NCBI GenBank assembly: GCA_951640165.1
Contig: OX621246.1
Location: 5,853,001-5,917,000, forward strand
Direction of reading: 5' to 3'
DNA from: Pseudoips prasinana
Taxonomy: Eukaryota > Arthropoda > Insecta > Lepidoptera > Nolidae
Length of the DNA stretch: 64,000 nt
Shown here: one piece after another, positions 10,391-20,744 of the stretch
Layout: every line of letters starts with the position of its first letter
Numbering within the stretch: position 1 is the stretch's first letter
Notes under the pieces: generated by a model
Databases searched by the model: none
The model's input: only the letters and a program-made list of their open reading frames with translations
What the model was told of the DNA's origin: nothing
Made by a program: the position numbers and the translations under genes

Positions 10391-10773
10391 TAAAAATGCT
10401 GTTCTGGTGATAATTCGATATATATTTGTATTTTTTTTCAACAAAGCTTTTGTATCGTATTTCTAATTCACACTATTAATATTAATAGACTTGTTGATTA
10501 AACGGTTGGTGACAATAAGGAAATAGTCTCGTGTGTTACGGCGTAGTAACATTTAATTCTGTTGATACCCACGACCTGTTTTGCGATTAACATAGTCTTA
10601 TTGATATTCTATTTTAATATTTACGTCGTTGTGCCTTGGAAGGTGAAATTCACATTTTTGGTCGAATTGATGGTTGAATTAATTATCTACTCATTCTGTT
10701 TGATTTTATGTTGACTTTTGCATTAACACTCTGTGGAAACAAGTGACTGCGGAGGTATTCCTGATCCGGTATA
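10391..10773. other. No recognised feature
   Basis: No frame or repeat family recognised. Confidence 0.4.
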
Positions 10774-10818
10774 ACATGCCCTTGCTTGACGTATCCCATA
10801 CGTCAGACAAGGGCATGT
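10774..10818. repeat. 45-bp near-perfect palindrome
   Basis: acatgcccttg and tgacgtat are mirrored by atacgtca and caagggcatgt around a ccc centre, with one mismatched pair of positions. It lies just upstream of the foldback element at 10832. Confidence 0.7.
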
Positions 10819-10831
10819 ACGCCAAACCTGG

Positions 10832-10980
10832 AGCTCTACCAGCTAAGTCGCCGAACATCGATTTCTTAAATGGCGTTCAAATAAATAAAGGTTAAAATGA
10901 CTTAATCAATCGTTAAATCGGCTTTCATGAGCACATGTGACGTCATAAATGGTCCGAAATCGATTAGCCGGTAGAGCCCC
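10832..10980. mobile_element. Foldback MITE R6, internally deleted copy
   Basis: Left end agctctaccagctaagtcgc, body aatggcgttcaaataaat, caatcgttaaatcggc and gtgacgtcataaatgg, right end attagccggtagagccc. The full copy at 15181-15411 has the long right arm that is missing here. Confidence 0.65.
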
Positions 10981-11204
10981 TGTCCCTACATCAAAAACAT
11001 ATTTTAAACCTGAGATCATGTCAGCGGGGAATGAAGAGAAGCATGATTGGTGTCACTAAAAAGGATCGGGTTGAAATACGATCTAGAACTAAAGTAGAAT
11101 ATATACTAAATACATTACGACAGTTGAAAGGACACATGACGAGAGACAGTAGAGTTAAAATGGACAAAAACAGTAACAGAGTGGCAAAAACTAAGCGTAA
11201 GGCA

Positions 11205-11307
11205 AACAGACATATTCATGTACAAAAAATATCTGTCATGGGTGGGAATCGAACCCACGACCTGCGACATGAAAAGCAAGCTTCTAGCAACCACGCCAAC
11301 CAGCCCG
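11205..11307 (-). repeat. S2 SINE, head only
   Basis: Minus strand: gggctggttggcgtggttgc, gtgggttcgattcccac (B box), gacagatattttttgtac, gtctgtttgcc. It falls inside a spurious 107-codon open frame (11031-11354), which I therefore reject. Confidence 0.7.
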
Positions 11308-11600
11308 AAGTTAGAAAGAAGTTGATGTCGGCTTCTAATGCAAAGCTTCAGTAAGTCGTCGTTAAAACATCTAAATTATGAATGATTAAATAGCGACCAA
11401 TTGTATTTGATTAACACATGCGGGCGGGCCATTTTGATGTCCCAACGTAGGGCTCAAGTGTAGCACAAATTAATATGACAAAGAGCCCTCTGTGGTGCGT
11501 GCCTTCAGTCCCGCGGGGATCGCTTGGAAGTTAAAATGTCGTATGAATGTTCATTATTGATGCCTCTCCTTGTTAACGATGAAACTGTACCTTTTAAATT

Positions 11601-11863
11601 ATAATAATAATAATATCCTGGGACATTATTCACACACGGCCATCTGATCCCAAACTAAGCAAAGCTTGTACGATGGAAACCAGATAACTGATATATTACA
11701 TATACTACTTTTCTTTTGTAAATACATACTTATATAGATGATTACACCCAGACGCCGACAAACAGACATGTTCATGCACACAAATATTTGTCCCGGGTGG
11801 GAATCGAACCCACGACCTCCGACGTGAAAGGCAGCGTATCTACCAACCACGCCAACAGGCCCG
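11601..11863 (-). repeat. S2 SINE, full length
   Basis: Close to consensus on the minus strand: gacgggcctgttggcgtgg, tagatacgctgcctttcac, gtgggttcgattcccaccc, gtctgtttgtcggcgtc, atctatataagtatg, acaaaagaaaagtag, ggtttccatcgtacaagc, ending in a TTA repeat. Confidence 0.88.
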
Positions 11864-11945
11864 TCAGAATCAGAAAAAGTCAAATTGATATGTAGGTGAC
11901 GATTCTGACTTTTACATCACTAAACTAATTATTTTATTACTTAGC

Positions 11946-12118
11946 AATGGTTACCCTAGTGTCAGAGTTGTTCAAGTCGCACAGTAGGGCTCCGACAGCT
12001 TAACGTACCCTCCGAAGCACGGAGACACTCAGAAATTAAACCACTTTGGCGGTCACCCATCTATGGACTGACCGTGAGCCTAGTTGCTTAACCTCCCCAA
12101 TCACTAACGGATATACCG
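11946..12118 (-). repeat. 5S-rRNA-like SINE
   Basis: The minus strand has tgattggggaggttaagcaa, then ggtcagtccatagatgggtgaccgcc in two adjoining words. Order and spacing match the internal promoter of 5S rRNA (box A-like gttaagca, intermediate element, box C gatgggtgaccgcc). A tail with ccgaagcacgg-type words and ctgacactagggtaacc follows. Other copies: 13688, 42590, 43195, 62775. Confidence 0.75.
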
Positions 12119-12640
12119 TTATGTTACCTATGGCTATTTTATTAGGTTCATACGAGTGTTAGTATGTATGTAACGGAAACTTTGTACATCATTTTGACCT
12201 CCTTCAAAACGTCGAATGAAATTGAAATTTGACATATTTATCAAGGACTTATGACAATTCAATATTTTAAACAGTAAGGGGCGTTATCCTTACTGGGATA
12301 ATCAGGATTAGCAATTTATTGTTCCCTATAATTTATAACTTTGCCAAGCCAGTGTTTTGAGATCAATAAAATAATAATTTAAAAACCATGCTTTTATAGA
12401 AAGTCCAAACTCAATAAATCATAGTAGTTAAAAAAAACTAAAAAACACACTTTTAAAGAAAAGCAATCAAAAATACTAGAAAACAAAAGGTATATTATTG
12501 TAAGAAAGCGTGGGCTGTGTGGTGTTGTAAATATTTTATTGGCAGAAATGAGCAGAAGGATTTTGTATGGATGAGGCCCTTTTTTTATTTTCAATTTTTA
12601 GTTTTCTTTTCTGTATAAGCGTGTATTTTAGTTAAAATAA
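12119..12640. other. No recognised feature
   Basis: AT-rich. A 66-codon minus frame (12394-12594) is low complexity and not convincing. Confidence 0.45.
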
Positions 12641-12642
12641 TC

Positions 12643-12860
12643 GAAAATTAAAATAATCGTTAATTAATGGGTGACCAATGTCTGAAAGCATACCCACCTT
12701 AAATTCGAATTCGGAACTGATTTAAGGGACAATAATATTTGAGCGAAAAAGAAAATTAAAATGATCGATAATTAGAAAGTGACCAATATCTGTACTCAAA
12801 CTTATCGACGTTAAATTCGAATTCCAAATTGATTTAAAACAAATAACATTTGAGTGAATG
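12643..12860. repeat. Two-copy tandem duplication, period 108 bp
   Basis: gaaaattaaaataatcg at 12643 is repeated as gaaaattaaaatgatcg at 12751. gtgaccaatgtctg/gtgaccaatatctg and ttaaattcgaattc recur with the same offset. The copies have diverged appreciably. Confidence 0.75.
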
Positions 12861-13180
12861 AGAAAAGTATTCATCAAATGCCTCAATATTTTTCTAAGTA
12901 CGAAGGTTAATGTTCTCAGTGATGATCGTACTGACACCTAAAGCAAATGACGTATTCGCACTTTAACAAGGTTTTCCCCAACATGGCCTCCAATTTTCCT
13001 TGAACCCATCTTACCCCCTATATAAATAATAGATAGAGACAAGACTATCGTTAAGTTCATATTTTAGACTGTTGCGCAATACAGCTATCAGATGATTCAC
13101 TGCACACTAACCCTCGCGAGTCCAAAGTCTGATAACGCGGAAATGGAGCACGAACCGCCACGCGCCGTTCCGCCACCCGT

Positions 13181-13463
13181 ATAATAATAATAATATTAAT
13201 ATCCTGGGACATTATTCACACACGGCCATCTGATCCCAAACTAAGCAGAGCTTGTACTATGGAAACCAGATAACTGATATACTACATATACTACTTTTCT
13301 TTTGTAAATAAGTACATACTTATATAGATAATTACACCCAGACTCAGGACAAACAGAACAGTGTGCATGAACATGGCACACAAATATTTGTCCCGGGTGG
13401 GAATCGAACCCACGACCTCCATCGTGAAAAGCAAGCATTTGCCCACCACGCCGACAGGCCCGC
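13181..13463 (-). repeat. S2 SINE, full length
   Basis: Near consensus with a B box gtgggttcgattcccac and the full tail. A small insertion (gtgccatgttcatgcacac region) disrupts the block that normally reads gtgcatgaacatgtctg. Confidence 0.85.
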
Positions 13464-13472
13464 CAGTATGTA

Positions 13473-13607
13473 CAGATGCCAGCACATCAAGCTACCCCAA
13501 TCTGTCAAATTTCCCTAATTGAAAGTAAACCTTATGCTTTTGTGATAAAGTTGGAAATTTATAAAAGAAATTTGACAGATTGGGGTAGCTGGATGTGCTG
13601 GTGTTTG
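13473..13607. mobile_element. 135-bp MITE with TA target duplication
   Basis: Same family and orientation as 7974-8108. TA at 13471-13472 and 13608-13609. It starts ten bases after the S2 SINE ends. Confidence 0.85.
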
Positions 13608-13687
13608 TATAACACATCAACATTCACATCCCTGTTTTAGCGTAAAATATCACAAACTTTCGAGAAGCGAATATTCTAGCGACTGGT

Positions 13688-13890
13688 TCTAACTTATCCC
13701 TGATCGGCGGGGTTAAGCAATTAACCGACTACGGTTAGTTCACAGATGGGTTTAACTTCTGGGCACCTCCGTAATTTGGAGGGCAATTTAAACTGTCGGT
13801 TCTGTTGGTTATCATTATACAATAGTCGTTAAGCCATGTGAGATGCCTACTGGGCGGCTAGAACAACATTGACACTAGGGATAACCCATG
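13688..13890 (+). repeat. 5S-rRNA-like SINE
   Basis: Box-A-like region tgatcggcggggttaagca, then acagatgggt and a tail gtcgttaagccatgtgagat, ctactgggcggct, ttgacactagggataaccc. Box C is eroded. Confidence 0.65.
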
Positions 13891-14049
13891 ACTATACGAT
13901 AAATTTTAATACGCTTCATAATGAACTCCTATGCAAACTAAACGTAATTAGTTATATTGTCTGTGATGTAAAATAAGTTAAGGATTATTTGTGCCGATTG
14001 AGAATAAATCTTTCTATTATAACAAATTCTTTTATGACCAAAATACATT

Positions 14050-14298
14050 TTATACCAAAAGAGTGTGCTTAAGACCTCACGACAGAAGAAAAAAATAGAT
14101 ATACAAAATGTAACTGGCTGAGACAAAGTGAGAGAAAAAGTGTGCTCGAACCTCTCTCTCTTGTGCCCCTACAGTAACGTAAACCTTGTCTTTCTATCTT
14201 CACTAACTTATATCTCCCTCTCAACTTCCGTTCGCCTCGCTCAATCACACTTTTCGTAACGTTCTCGTTACGCATTCACCAGCTTACTCCCCAAGTCA
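14050..14298 (-). repeat. Interspersed repeat R8
   Basis: Minus strand: cttggggagtaagctggtga, gttacgaaaagtgtga, gaggcgaacggaagttgaga, agatataagttagtgaagat, gaagatagaaaga. The same order occurs at 23268-23440. Class unknown. Confidence 0.6.
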
Positions 14299-14656
14299 AG
14301 CGTTCGTAAAGAATTTTTACATCTAAAAGTGTCCGGCACCACACGGTACGACCACATAGACGCGACTGTGGCTAGCTTGGCACATTTTGATTGGTCATCT
14401 TTGTATGACTGTACCGGTTAATTTGCCTATGAAATGAACCATTAACTTACGAAATACACAAAATGTATAATAAATTATTATTTTCGGACTAAGGTTATCC
14501 ATATGAAAGAAAAACAACATTATCTTAATTTAAACATAGCGGATTAGCAGCAGAAAACATGAACATTAAATAAAAATTTAAAAATATTTACCTCAGGCCA
14601 CAAGGCCTTTTGGGAGATAAAAAAAAAGATTAGTGGGGCTATTTCTACGACATTTG

Positions 14657-14692
14657 AGTTTACATGCAGTCTAAAAACACTGCATGTAAACT
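14657..14692. repeat. Hairpin, 14-bp arms
   Basis: agtttacatgcagt, loop ctaaaaac, actgcatgtaaact. Perfect arms. Confidence 0.75.
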
Positions 14693-14704
14693 TCTAAAAA
14701 TTTT

Positions 14705-14870
14705 TTTTTGATAAGGCAGGGGAAATGCATGCGTACGTTTGATACCCCCAAAAGGTGTCTGCGGGTGGATATAATAGAATCGCACCGACTAAAGCTAACT
14801 TGCAGTGGACTTAAATTGGCGCCTACGAAAGGAAGATCCGGGAACGCGGGAATGCTGCTCCGGTACCCCG
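14705..14870. repeat. Interspersed repeat R7
   Basis: gataaggcaggggaaatg, aaaggtgtctgcgggtgg, gaatcgcaccgactaaa, tgctccggtacccc. The same block order is seen at 39388-39545 and, in reverse orientation, at 38411-38582. Confidence 0.55.
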
Positions 14871-14875
14871 GTGTA

Positions 14876-15084
14876 TAATATCCTGGGACATAATTGACAC
14901 ACAGCCATCTGATCCCAAACTAAGCAGAGCTTGTACTATGGAAACCAGATAACTGATATATACTATACATACATACTTATATAGATAAATACACCCAGAC
15001 TGAGGACAACAGACATGTATTTGTACTAGGTGAGAATCGAACCCAAGACCTGCGGCGTGAAGTAAGCACGCCAAACGGCCCGTC
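14876..15084 (-). repeat. S2 SINE
   Basis: The tail is well kept (gtactatggaaaccag, tcctgggacataattgacac). The head is degraded: the B box reads gggttcgattctcacc and the gtgcatgaacatg block is deleted. Confidence 0.78.
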
Positions 15085-15129
15085 ATCGTATTGTGAGGGA
15101 CTTTAGAAACAAGTAAGTCACGGATACAA

Positions 15130-15445
15130 AGTACACCTCACTCAGAATGACAACATATGAGACACACAAATAGTTGTCCTAGGGCTCTACCGGCTAAGTC
15201 GCCGAACATCGCCATTTAGTCAATGGCGTTCAAATAAATAAAGGTTAAAAATGACTTATTCAATCGTTAAATCGGCTTCAACGTTGACAATCGATTACGG
15301 ATCATTTATGACGTCACATGTGGTCATGGAAGCCGATTTAACGATTGATTTGTATATTTGAACGCCATTCACGAAAACAATGTTCGGCGACCTAGCCGGA
15401 AGAGCCCCTGTGCGGGGATCGGACCCGAAACATAAGGGCGTTGAA
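15130..15445 (-). repeat. S3 SINE split by a foldback MITE
   Basis: The tail part (cagaatgacaac, cacaaatagttgt) lies at 15130-15178 and the B-box part (gggtccgatcccc on the minus strand) resumes at about 15412. Removing 15181-15411 restores S3 order, so the MITE inserted into a pre-existing SINE. Confidence 0.6.
15181..15411. mobile_element. Foldback MITE R6, complete copy
   Basis: Both ends carry the same inverted sequence: gggctctaccggctaagtcg at left mirrored by cgacctagccggaagagccc at right. Inner inverted pairs include aatggcgttcaaata / ttgaacgccatt and caatcgttaaatcggctt / aagccgatttaacgattg. Arms are around 90-100 bp with mismatches. No coding content; transposon superfamily unknown. 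Confidence 0.75.
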
Positions 15446-15449
15446 GTGG

Positions 15450-15513
15450 CAGCATGGTGACATTGGTGGCCTTCTTTACTGTAGTTAAGAAGGTCACCAA
15501 TGTCACCATGCTG
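15450..15513. repeat. Hairpin, 27-bp arms
   Basis: Left arm starts cagcatggtgacattggtgg, right arm ends caccaatgtcaccatgctg. One mismatch, loop of about 10 nt. Confidence 0.85.
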
Positions 15514-15984
15514 TGGCGCCAAATGTTTGTGTGTATTCAAATGTAGAGGACGAAACTAACGAAGCGTTCTATTCCCATAAAATTTAAAAAAAATATCTTT
15601 AACAGTTTTTTTCGTTCCCTCATACAAAATTCATCAGCTTATCGATTCTTGTATGAGAGGTTAATCTTTTTTTGTGTATTATGTATGTTGACGTGTTACG
15701 CATGTTCAGTTGCATAGTAAAGCGAGCAAGTGGGTCAGCTGATGGTAAGTGACATTAAACCTTGTATAAATATAGTGTCGCTCGCTCAATTTCGGCCTTA
15801 AATGCAAATCCGTTAGAGGCTAGCGTGGAGCTCGTGTGGTGTGTACGCAAACATGGATGCACTCTCTTATCCCTCAGTCTCATAATCCAAAGGATGGCTA
15901 TCCGACACATCCGGAAGAGATCAGGTCCGAAAGTTTTACGTGCGTATAACACTGCGAACTTCCATACCCCGGGCTGTTAGTAAA

Positions 15985-16075
15985 AGTATTTTTGGCCCGT
16001 CCGGGATTGGAACCTAGGACCTCATTATCTCCGGTTACAATCGCTTCCGCTATACTAACGAGGCGTCCTATATAA
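15985..16075 (-). repeat. tRNA-like SINE head, family S4
   Basis: Minus strand: gcctcgttagtatagcgg (A-box region) and ggtcctaggttccaatccc (B-box region) at tRNA-like spacing. Similar heads at 39005-39083 and 41905-41985. No S1/S2 tail follows. It lacks a convincing full cloverleaf, so I do not call a tRNA gene. Confidence 0.5.
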
Positions 16076-16412
16076 AGAGCCTTGAAATTTTCGTGCGAGC
16101 CGTGCCCAGTTGCCTAGCGTGCTCGGCTGACGTCAAGACCTAGGGACGGCAACGACCGAACGAGGCCAAATTCAAACCGTCCGTTTACGACGCTATAGAA
16201 GTTTTATTGAAATGACGTGGCGCCGGTTTTTTTTCATTATCAAGGTCGGCTCAGGTGGTAGACGAGTTGTTTCCATTAGTTTTCCGGTTTGGCTGGTTTT
16301 GGCAGAATTTTCCGGGGCCTTTTCTTCGTTTTTGCGACGTTTGTGGAGAGGTTTTGAGTGCGTCAAAGTTAAGTTTTCAAAGTTAATTTATTTTTATTTT
16401 TAAAGGACTCAA
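16076..16412. other. Unassigned, somewhat CG-rich segment
   Basis: More CG dinucleotides than its neighbours, and a 63-codon frame at 16212-16403 with no recognisable similarity. Not matched to any repeat here. Confidence 0.35.
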
Positions 16413-16559
16413 CTAGCTACTCCCCGATGATTTAGCAATCTATTGTAGTTTATGTGTTAATTTAGGGTATCAGCTATATTTATTCCAAATTTCAATTAAA
16501 TCCGTTCACCCGTTTTTGCGTGTTCATGTTACAAACATTCTAACATTTATAATATTGGA
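16413..16559 (-). mobile_element. Degenerate Helitron, short type
   Basis: CTAG at the minus 3' end and a tccaatattataaatg 5' end. The ccgttcacccgttttt block marks the middle. The hairpin is eroded. Confidence 0.55.
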
Positions 16560-17410
16560 TTGGAGACCAAAAAATCGCAAGTACTCGTAAATGGTAAATT
16601 GAGAGTCCGGTGCCAAGTAGTTTTAGTGTTCTCCGTGGTATGTATCATTGATAAGTCACTAAAAAATCAGCTCCGAGCCCGGCATAAATGTTGTGAGCTG
16701 TATTAACTGTCATTGGCTGAAAAAAAAACTCAGCACAAAGTGCTCTGGGCTTAATCACATTATGAAACACGTTTTAAGGGTGCCTTTCCACCTGAGATTT
16801 GGTATGTTACGTTGCTATGGATGCGCTTGATATTCACCGATCATATCCATTTGTTCCATATAGCTTTGGACTGGTGAAACGAGTTACACTAAGTTTTGTT
16901 TTGAAGTAAAATTTCTATACGCACGCTGTACAACCGTTTATGATCCCCGGTTTTGATTTCGATGTGAATCTTTATGGAGGTATGGTTTAGGTTGGTTCTA
17001 TGTTTTTAAAACTGTTATGTATATTTCCAACGTTTAAATAAAAAAAAAAGTCGAGATAGCGTAGCGGTTAGACAGTGGTCTTGAGTTGAAGCCTAAGGTG
17101 ATCACCACTGACTTTTCGAAATCACGTGCGTATTATATATGTTATTTCGTACTTAAAACGGTAAAGTAAAATCACGTTTGAAGTTAGTTAACCAACCCGC
17201 ACTAGGCCAGCGTGGTGGACTATGCCCTCTCATTGTATATATATGTAGGGTTGCCATACGTCCCGAATATACGGGACTGTCCCTGTATTTAAGTATCACG
17301 TCATGTATTGTTACTTGTCCCGTTTATCAACATTACAATATACACGTACTAAAGACTCGAAGCTGACGGCAGGCGAGAGACTCACAGGGGCGCTCGGTTG
17401 CGAATAGAGA
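16560..17410. other. No gene; possible DNA-transposon end near 17249
   Basis: tagggttgccatacgtcccg and tatacgggactgtccctgta near 17249-17290 resemble terminal regions of hAT-type elements, but no partner end was found. The rest is unassigned. Confidence 0.35.
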
Positions 17411-18004
17411 ATAGAATGTATATGTTAATCAAGCAATACTCTTTATTGTACACCATAAGAATACATACATCATCATCATCATCATCATATTAGCCGAAAG
17501 ACGACCACTGCTAGACAAAGGCCTCCCCAAAAGACACAAAAAAAAGATAGAATACATACGACATGAGATATTACATACACAAGTTTTACAATGGGCGGTC
17601 TTATTGCATAAAGCAATCTCTTCCAAACAAGCTTAGGATGGTTAGGAGTTGAACAATAACTAAAAGCAATAGGTGTGCAACAAGAGATATACCAAAATTG
17701 TGGTATATTCATAACCAAAGTGATTTCTTAAGAAATTTACTGTTAAAAATAAGGAAGTATAAAAAATAAACAACAACATAATTAAACAACTAAATAAGAA
17801 CAAATACTTTACTTAAGTAAACCCAAATAGTGTACTCTGACTAGCTTTTTAGAAGCTGATATTGTCTGGGCATATCTAATTACGATAGGCAAGGCATTCC
17901 ATAGTCGAGCTGCCTGTACACTAAACGCGTTTCCCATAAAAACAGATTTGTGATCTCTGATATGGGATATGTAGTAGCGATTTTTAAATATAATAAACCG
18001 TTAC
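17411..18004 (-). pseudogene. LINE 3' part with a reverse-transcriptase C-terminus
   Basis: A minus-strand frame from about 18004 down to the stop at 17809-17811 has the words RYYISHIRDHKSVFMGNAF and AARLWNALPIVIRYAQT. The A.RLWNALP motif near the end of the protein is typical of CR1/Jockey-like LINE proteins. There is no start and the 5' part is replaced by the minisatellite at 18005. The 3' UTR runs down to 17411 (caataaagagtattg) and is interrupted by an R3 head at 17483-17540. A 5'-truncated, inactive copy. Confidence 0.65.
17483..17540 (+). repeat. R3 head fragment
   Basis: Preceded by a CAT microsatellite; reads ttagccgaaagacgaccact and gacaaaggcctccccaaaag. Confidence 0.6.
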
Positions 18005-18835
18005 TACCCTTATATTATTTTTTTATTTATTGCCACAAATAAGTCCCGTAACAGTTCTCAACAACAATGGCATTTTTTTATTTTTTGCCACTAATAACTC
18101 CCGTATCAATTCTCAACAATAATGGCATTTTTTTATTTATTTGCCACTAATAAGTCCCGTATCCGTTCTCAACAATAATGGCAATCTTTATTTATTTGCC
18201 ACTAATAACTCCCGTATCAGTTCTCAACAATAATGGCAAGTTTTTATTTGTTTCCACTAATAAGTCCCGTATCAGTTCTCAACAATAATGGCATTTTTTT
18301 TATTTGCCATTCTTAACTCCCGTATCAGTTCTCTATAATAATGGCAATTTTTTATTTATTTGTCACTAATAAGTCCCGTAACAGTTCTCAACAATAATGG
18401 CATTTTTTTATTTTTTGCCACTAATAACTCCCGTATCAATTCTCAACAATAATGGCATTTTTTGATTTATTTGCCACTAATAAGTCCCGTATCCGTTCTC
18501 AACAATAAAGGCAATCTTTATTTATTTGCCACTAATAACTCCCGTATCAGTTCTCAACAATAATGGCAATTTTTTATTTGTTTCCACTAATAAGTCCCGT
18601 ATCAGTTCTCAACAATAATGGCAATTTTTATTTATTTGCCACTAATAAGTCCCGTATCAGTTCTCAACAATAATGGCAATTTTTTATTTATTGGCACTAA
18701 TGAAAGTCGTATTACTTCTCAACAATAATGGCAATTTTTCATTTATTTGCCACTAATAAGTCCCGTATCATTTCTCAACAATGATGGCATTTTTTTATTT
18801 ATTTACCACTAATAAGTCCCGTATCAGTGACAACC
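18005..18835. repeat. Minisatellite, ~55-bp unit, 330-bp super-unit
   Basis: About 15 units of the form [T-rich, atttatttgccactaataa] + [ctcccgtatcagttctcaac] + aataatggca. The variant words cgtaacagttc, cgtatcaattc, cgtatccgttc, caatctttattt and atttgtttcc occur in that order in units 1-5 and again in units 7-11. The cgtaacagttc landmark is 330 bp apart. It sits against the truncated LINE at 17411-18004. Confidence 0.92.
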
Positions 18836-19104
18836 CTATACAATATATGGCAGTAATTAAAAGGATGTGTTCTTCTTATGATTCTGCCATAGTTCCATAG
18901 TTGTATGAGTAAATAAAACATAGTTAGTTTAAACTCGTCGGTATTTCTAATGACCGATTATATGGCGATCCATCATCTTTGTTGTAGTGTATTAACCTGT
19001 TCATTGTTTACGTTACGTAGGCGGTAATACTCGTAATAGAATATCAGTTGACTGTTATTATCTGCGGGTTATTGTATTTAGCCCGCGATACAAAAACGGT
19101 GGTG
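18836..19104. other. No recognised feature
   Basis: AT-rich, nothing matched. Confidence 0.4.
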
Positions 19105-19178
19105 TTATCATTCATACATACATAGAATCACGCCTATTTCCCTGAGGGGTAGGCAGAGACAACGGATTCCGATTGACG

Positions 19179-19441
19179 ATCACCGTAGCCTAGTTGGTAG
19201 TGGTCCTGCCTACGAAGCTGGTGGTCCTGGGTTCGAATCCCGGTAAGTGCAAATATTTGCGTGATGAGCACGAATATTTGTTTCTGAGTCATGGATGTTT
19301 TCTATGTATTTAAGTATTTATCTATCTATAAAAGTATGTATATCGTCGCCTGGTACCCATAGTACAAGCTTTGCTTAGTTTGGGGCTAGGATGATCTGTG
19401 TGACATTGTCCCTATATATTATTATATATTATTATTATTAT
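19179..19441 (+). repeat. S1 SINE, full length
   Basis: A-box region gtagcctagttggtag, B box ggttcgaatcccgg, full tail and an ATT-rich end. Flanks attccgatt / ttcccatt could be a blurred target duplication. Confidence 0.9.
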
Positions 19442-19479
19442 TCCCATTCGTCTCGATCTTAGCACACCTCTTCGTTTCG

Positions 19480-19743
19480 GTCACCGTAGCCTAGTTGGTA
19501 GTGCTCCTGCCTACGAAGCTGGTGGTCCTGGGTTCGAATCCCGGTAAGTGCAAATATTTGTGTGATGAGCTCGAACATTTGTTTCTGAGTCATGGATGTT
19601 GTCTACGTATTTAAGTATTTATCTATCTATATAAGTATATATATCGTCTCCTGGTACCCATAGTACAAGCTTTGCTTAGTTTGGGGCTAGGATGATCTGT
19701 GTGACATTGTCCCTAGATATTTATTTATTGTTTTATTATTATT
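19480..19743 (+). repeat. S1 SINE, full length
   Basis: Second copy, same orientation, only about 40 bp downstream of the first. Differences such as gagctcgaacatttg and cgtctcctggtaccc show it is an independent insertion rather than a duplication. Confidence 0.9.
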
Positions 19744-19988
19744 TTCATCTAGTCATTATATTCTTCATACATGTTCGCCGGTTTAGGGTACTGGTGTTAT
19801 CAATAGTGTGTAATTTAGATTTTTGAGAGCCCCAGGCTACCTATCACGATGTCCCTTGGCCTGCAGTGCATTTAGTTAGGTCCTGTATCAAACACACAAT
19901 ACAAGTTGTAACATAAATAGTAGAGGAAATTTAGGGACTGCAATTTACTCATAAAACAGAACAAATTAAAGGTGATCTTTAATTATAA

Positions 19989-20157
19989 CTAGCTGTGCCC
20001 CGCGGTGTTACCTGCGTTAAATTTTATAAATTTTCTTTGCTATAAACCTCACGGAGCCCGAGACCTTTCCAACGAATGCAAAACCGTGGAAATCTGTTCG
20101 TGCGTTCTGGAGTTATAGCGTCAAGAACGAAAACCCGACTTATTTTTATATAGTAGA
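19989..20157 (-). mobile_element. Non-autonomous Helitron, fourth type
   Basis: Minus strand: TCTACTATATAAAAATAAG start, 3' GC hairpin (cgcaggtaacaccgcgg) and CTAG, between A and T. The interior (caaaaccgtggaaatctg, gttctggagttatagcgtca) is unlike the other three types. Confidence 0.7.
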
Positions 20158-20384
20158 TTAATATGAACACGAAAAGATACGAAAATATTTTTTTCTACAC
20201 GCAGTTTAGTTTCATATGCAAATTTAACCTTTAATTCTGTCCTCTATTTGTATTATAACTTGTATATCAGGGGCTTTTCGATAATTAGTTTTCACCGTTC
20301 AAATTATTATATAAGGTTCTGTTTAGAATCTTTATTAGGCTAAAATATATAGAGAGTTACCATGTTACCACTCAAATATATGTA
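20158..20384. other. No recognised feature
   Basis: AT-rich, nothing matched. Confidence 0.4.
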
Positions 20385-20518
20385 CAGACGCCAGCACATC
20401 CAGCTACCCCAATCTGTCAAATTTGTTTTATAGATATCAACTTTATTCCAAAAGCATAAGGCTCACTTTCAATTGGGGAAATTTGACAGTTTGGGGTAGC
20501 TTGATGTGCTGGCGTCTG
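20385..20518. mobile_element. 134-bp MITE with TA target duplication
   Basis: Inverted orientation relative to 7974 and 13473, as judged from the asymmetric core (atagatatcaactttattcc). TA at 20383-20384 and 20519-20520. Termini cagacgccagcacatcc and gatgtgctggcgtctg are almost consensus. Confidence 0.88.
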
Positions 20519-20744
20519 TACCTATTCTTTTAGGAAAGTTATGGAGCTTAAGATTCCATATTCCTTTTTATTTTTTTGTAAATGGAATTATTTTTGTACC
20601 TGAACAATGTAATAAATGTGATACACTATTTTAAAGTCTTTCAAACTACTGCCAAATGGCGAGTCTTCCAATAATCTAATGTCCATAATGCGAAGATATC
20701 CATAAAATGGGATAGAGGTAACAAACCTTACTGAATTATCATCA

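Larger units (their letters stand above)
19105..19800 (-). pseudogene. LINE 3' end split by two S1 SINEs
   Basis: Three pieces (about 19744-19800, 19442-19479 and 19105-19178) read on the minus strand in the order of the LINE C-terminus at 29719-29847: CTAAACCGGCGAAC.. ATGAAGAATATAATG, then cgaaacgaagaggtgtg, then ccgttgtctctgcctacccc and tgattctatgtatgtatg. The two gaps each hold a complete plus-strand S1 SINE. Substitutions and stops show the copy was already decaying. Confidence 0.65.

Noticed and set aside
18005..18835. A CRISPR array
   Set aside because: Regularly spaced repeats, but units are head-to-tail with no unique spacers, and the DNA is eukaryotic.
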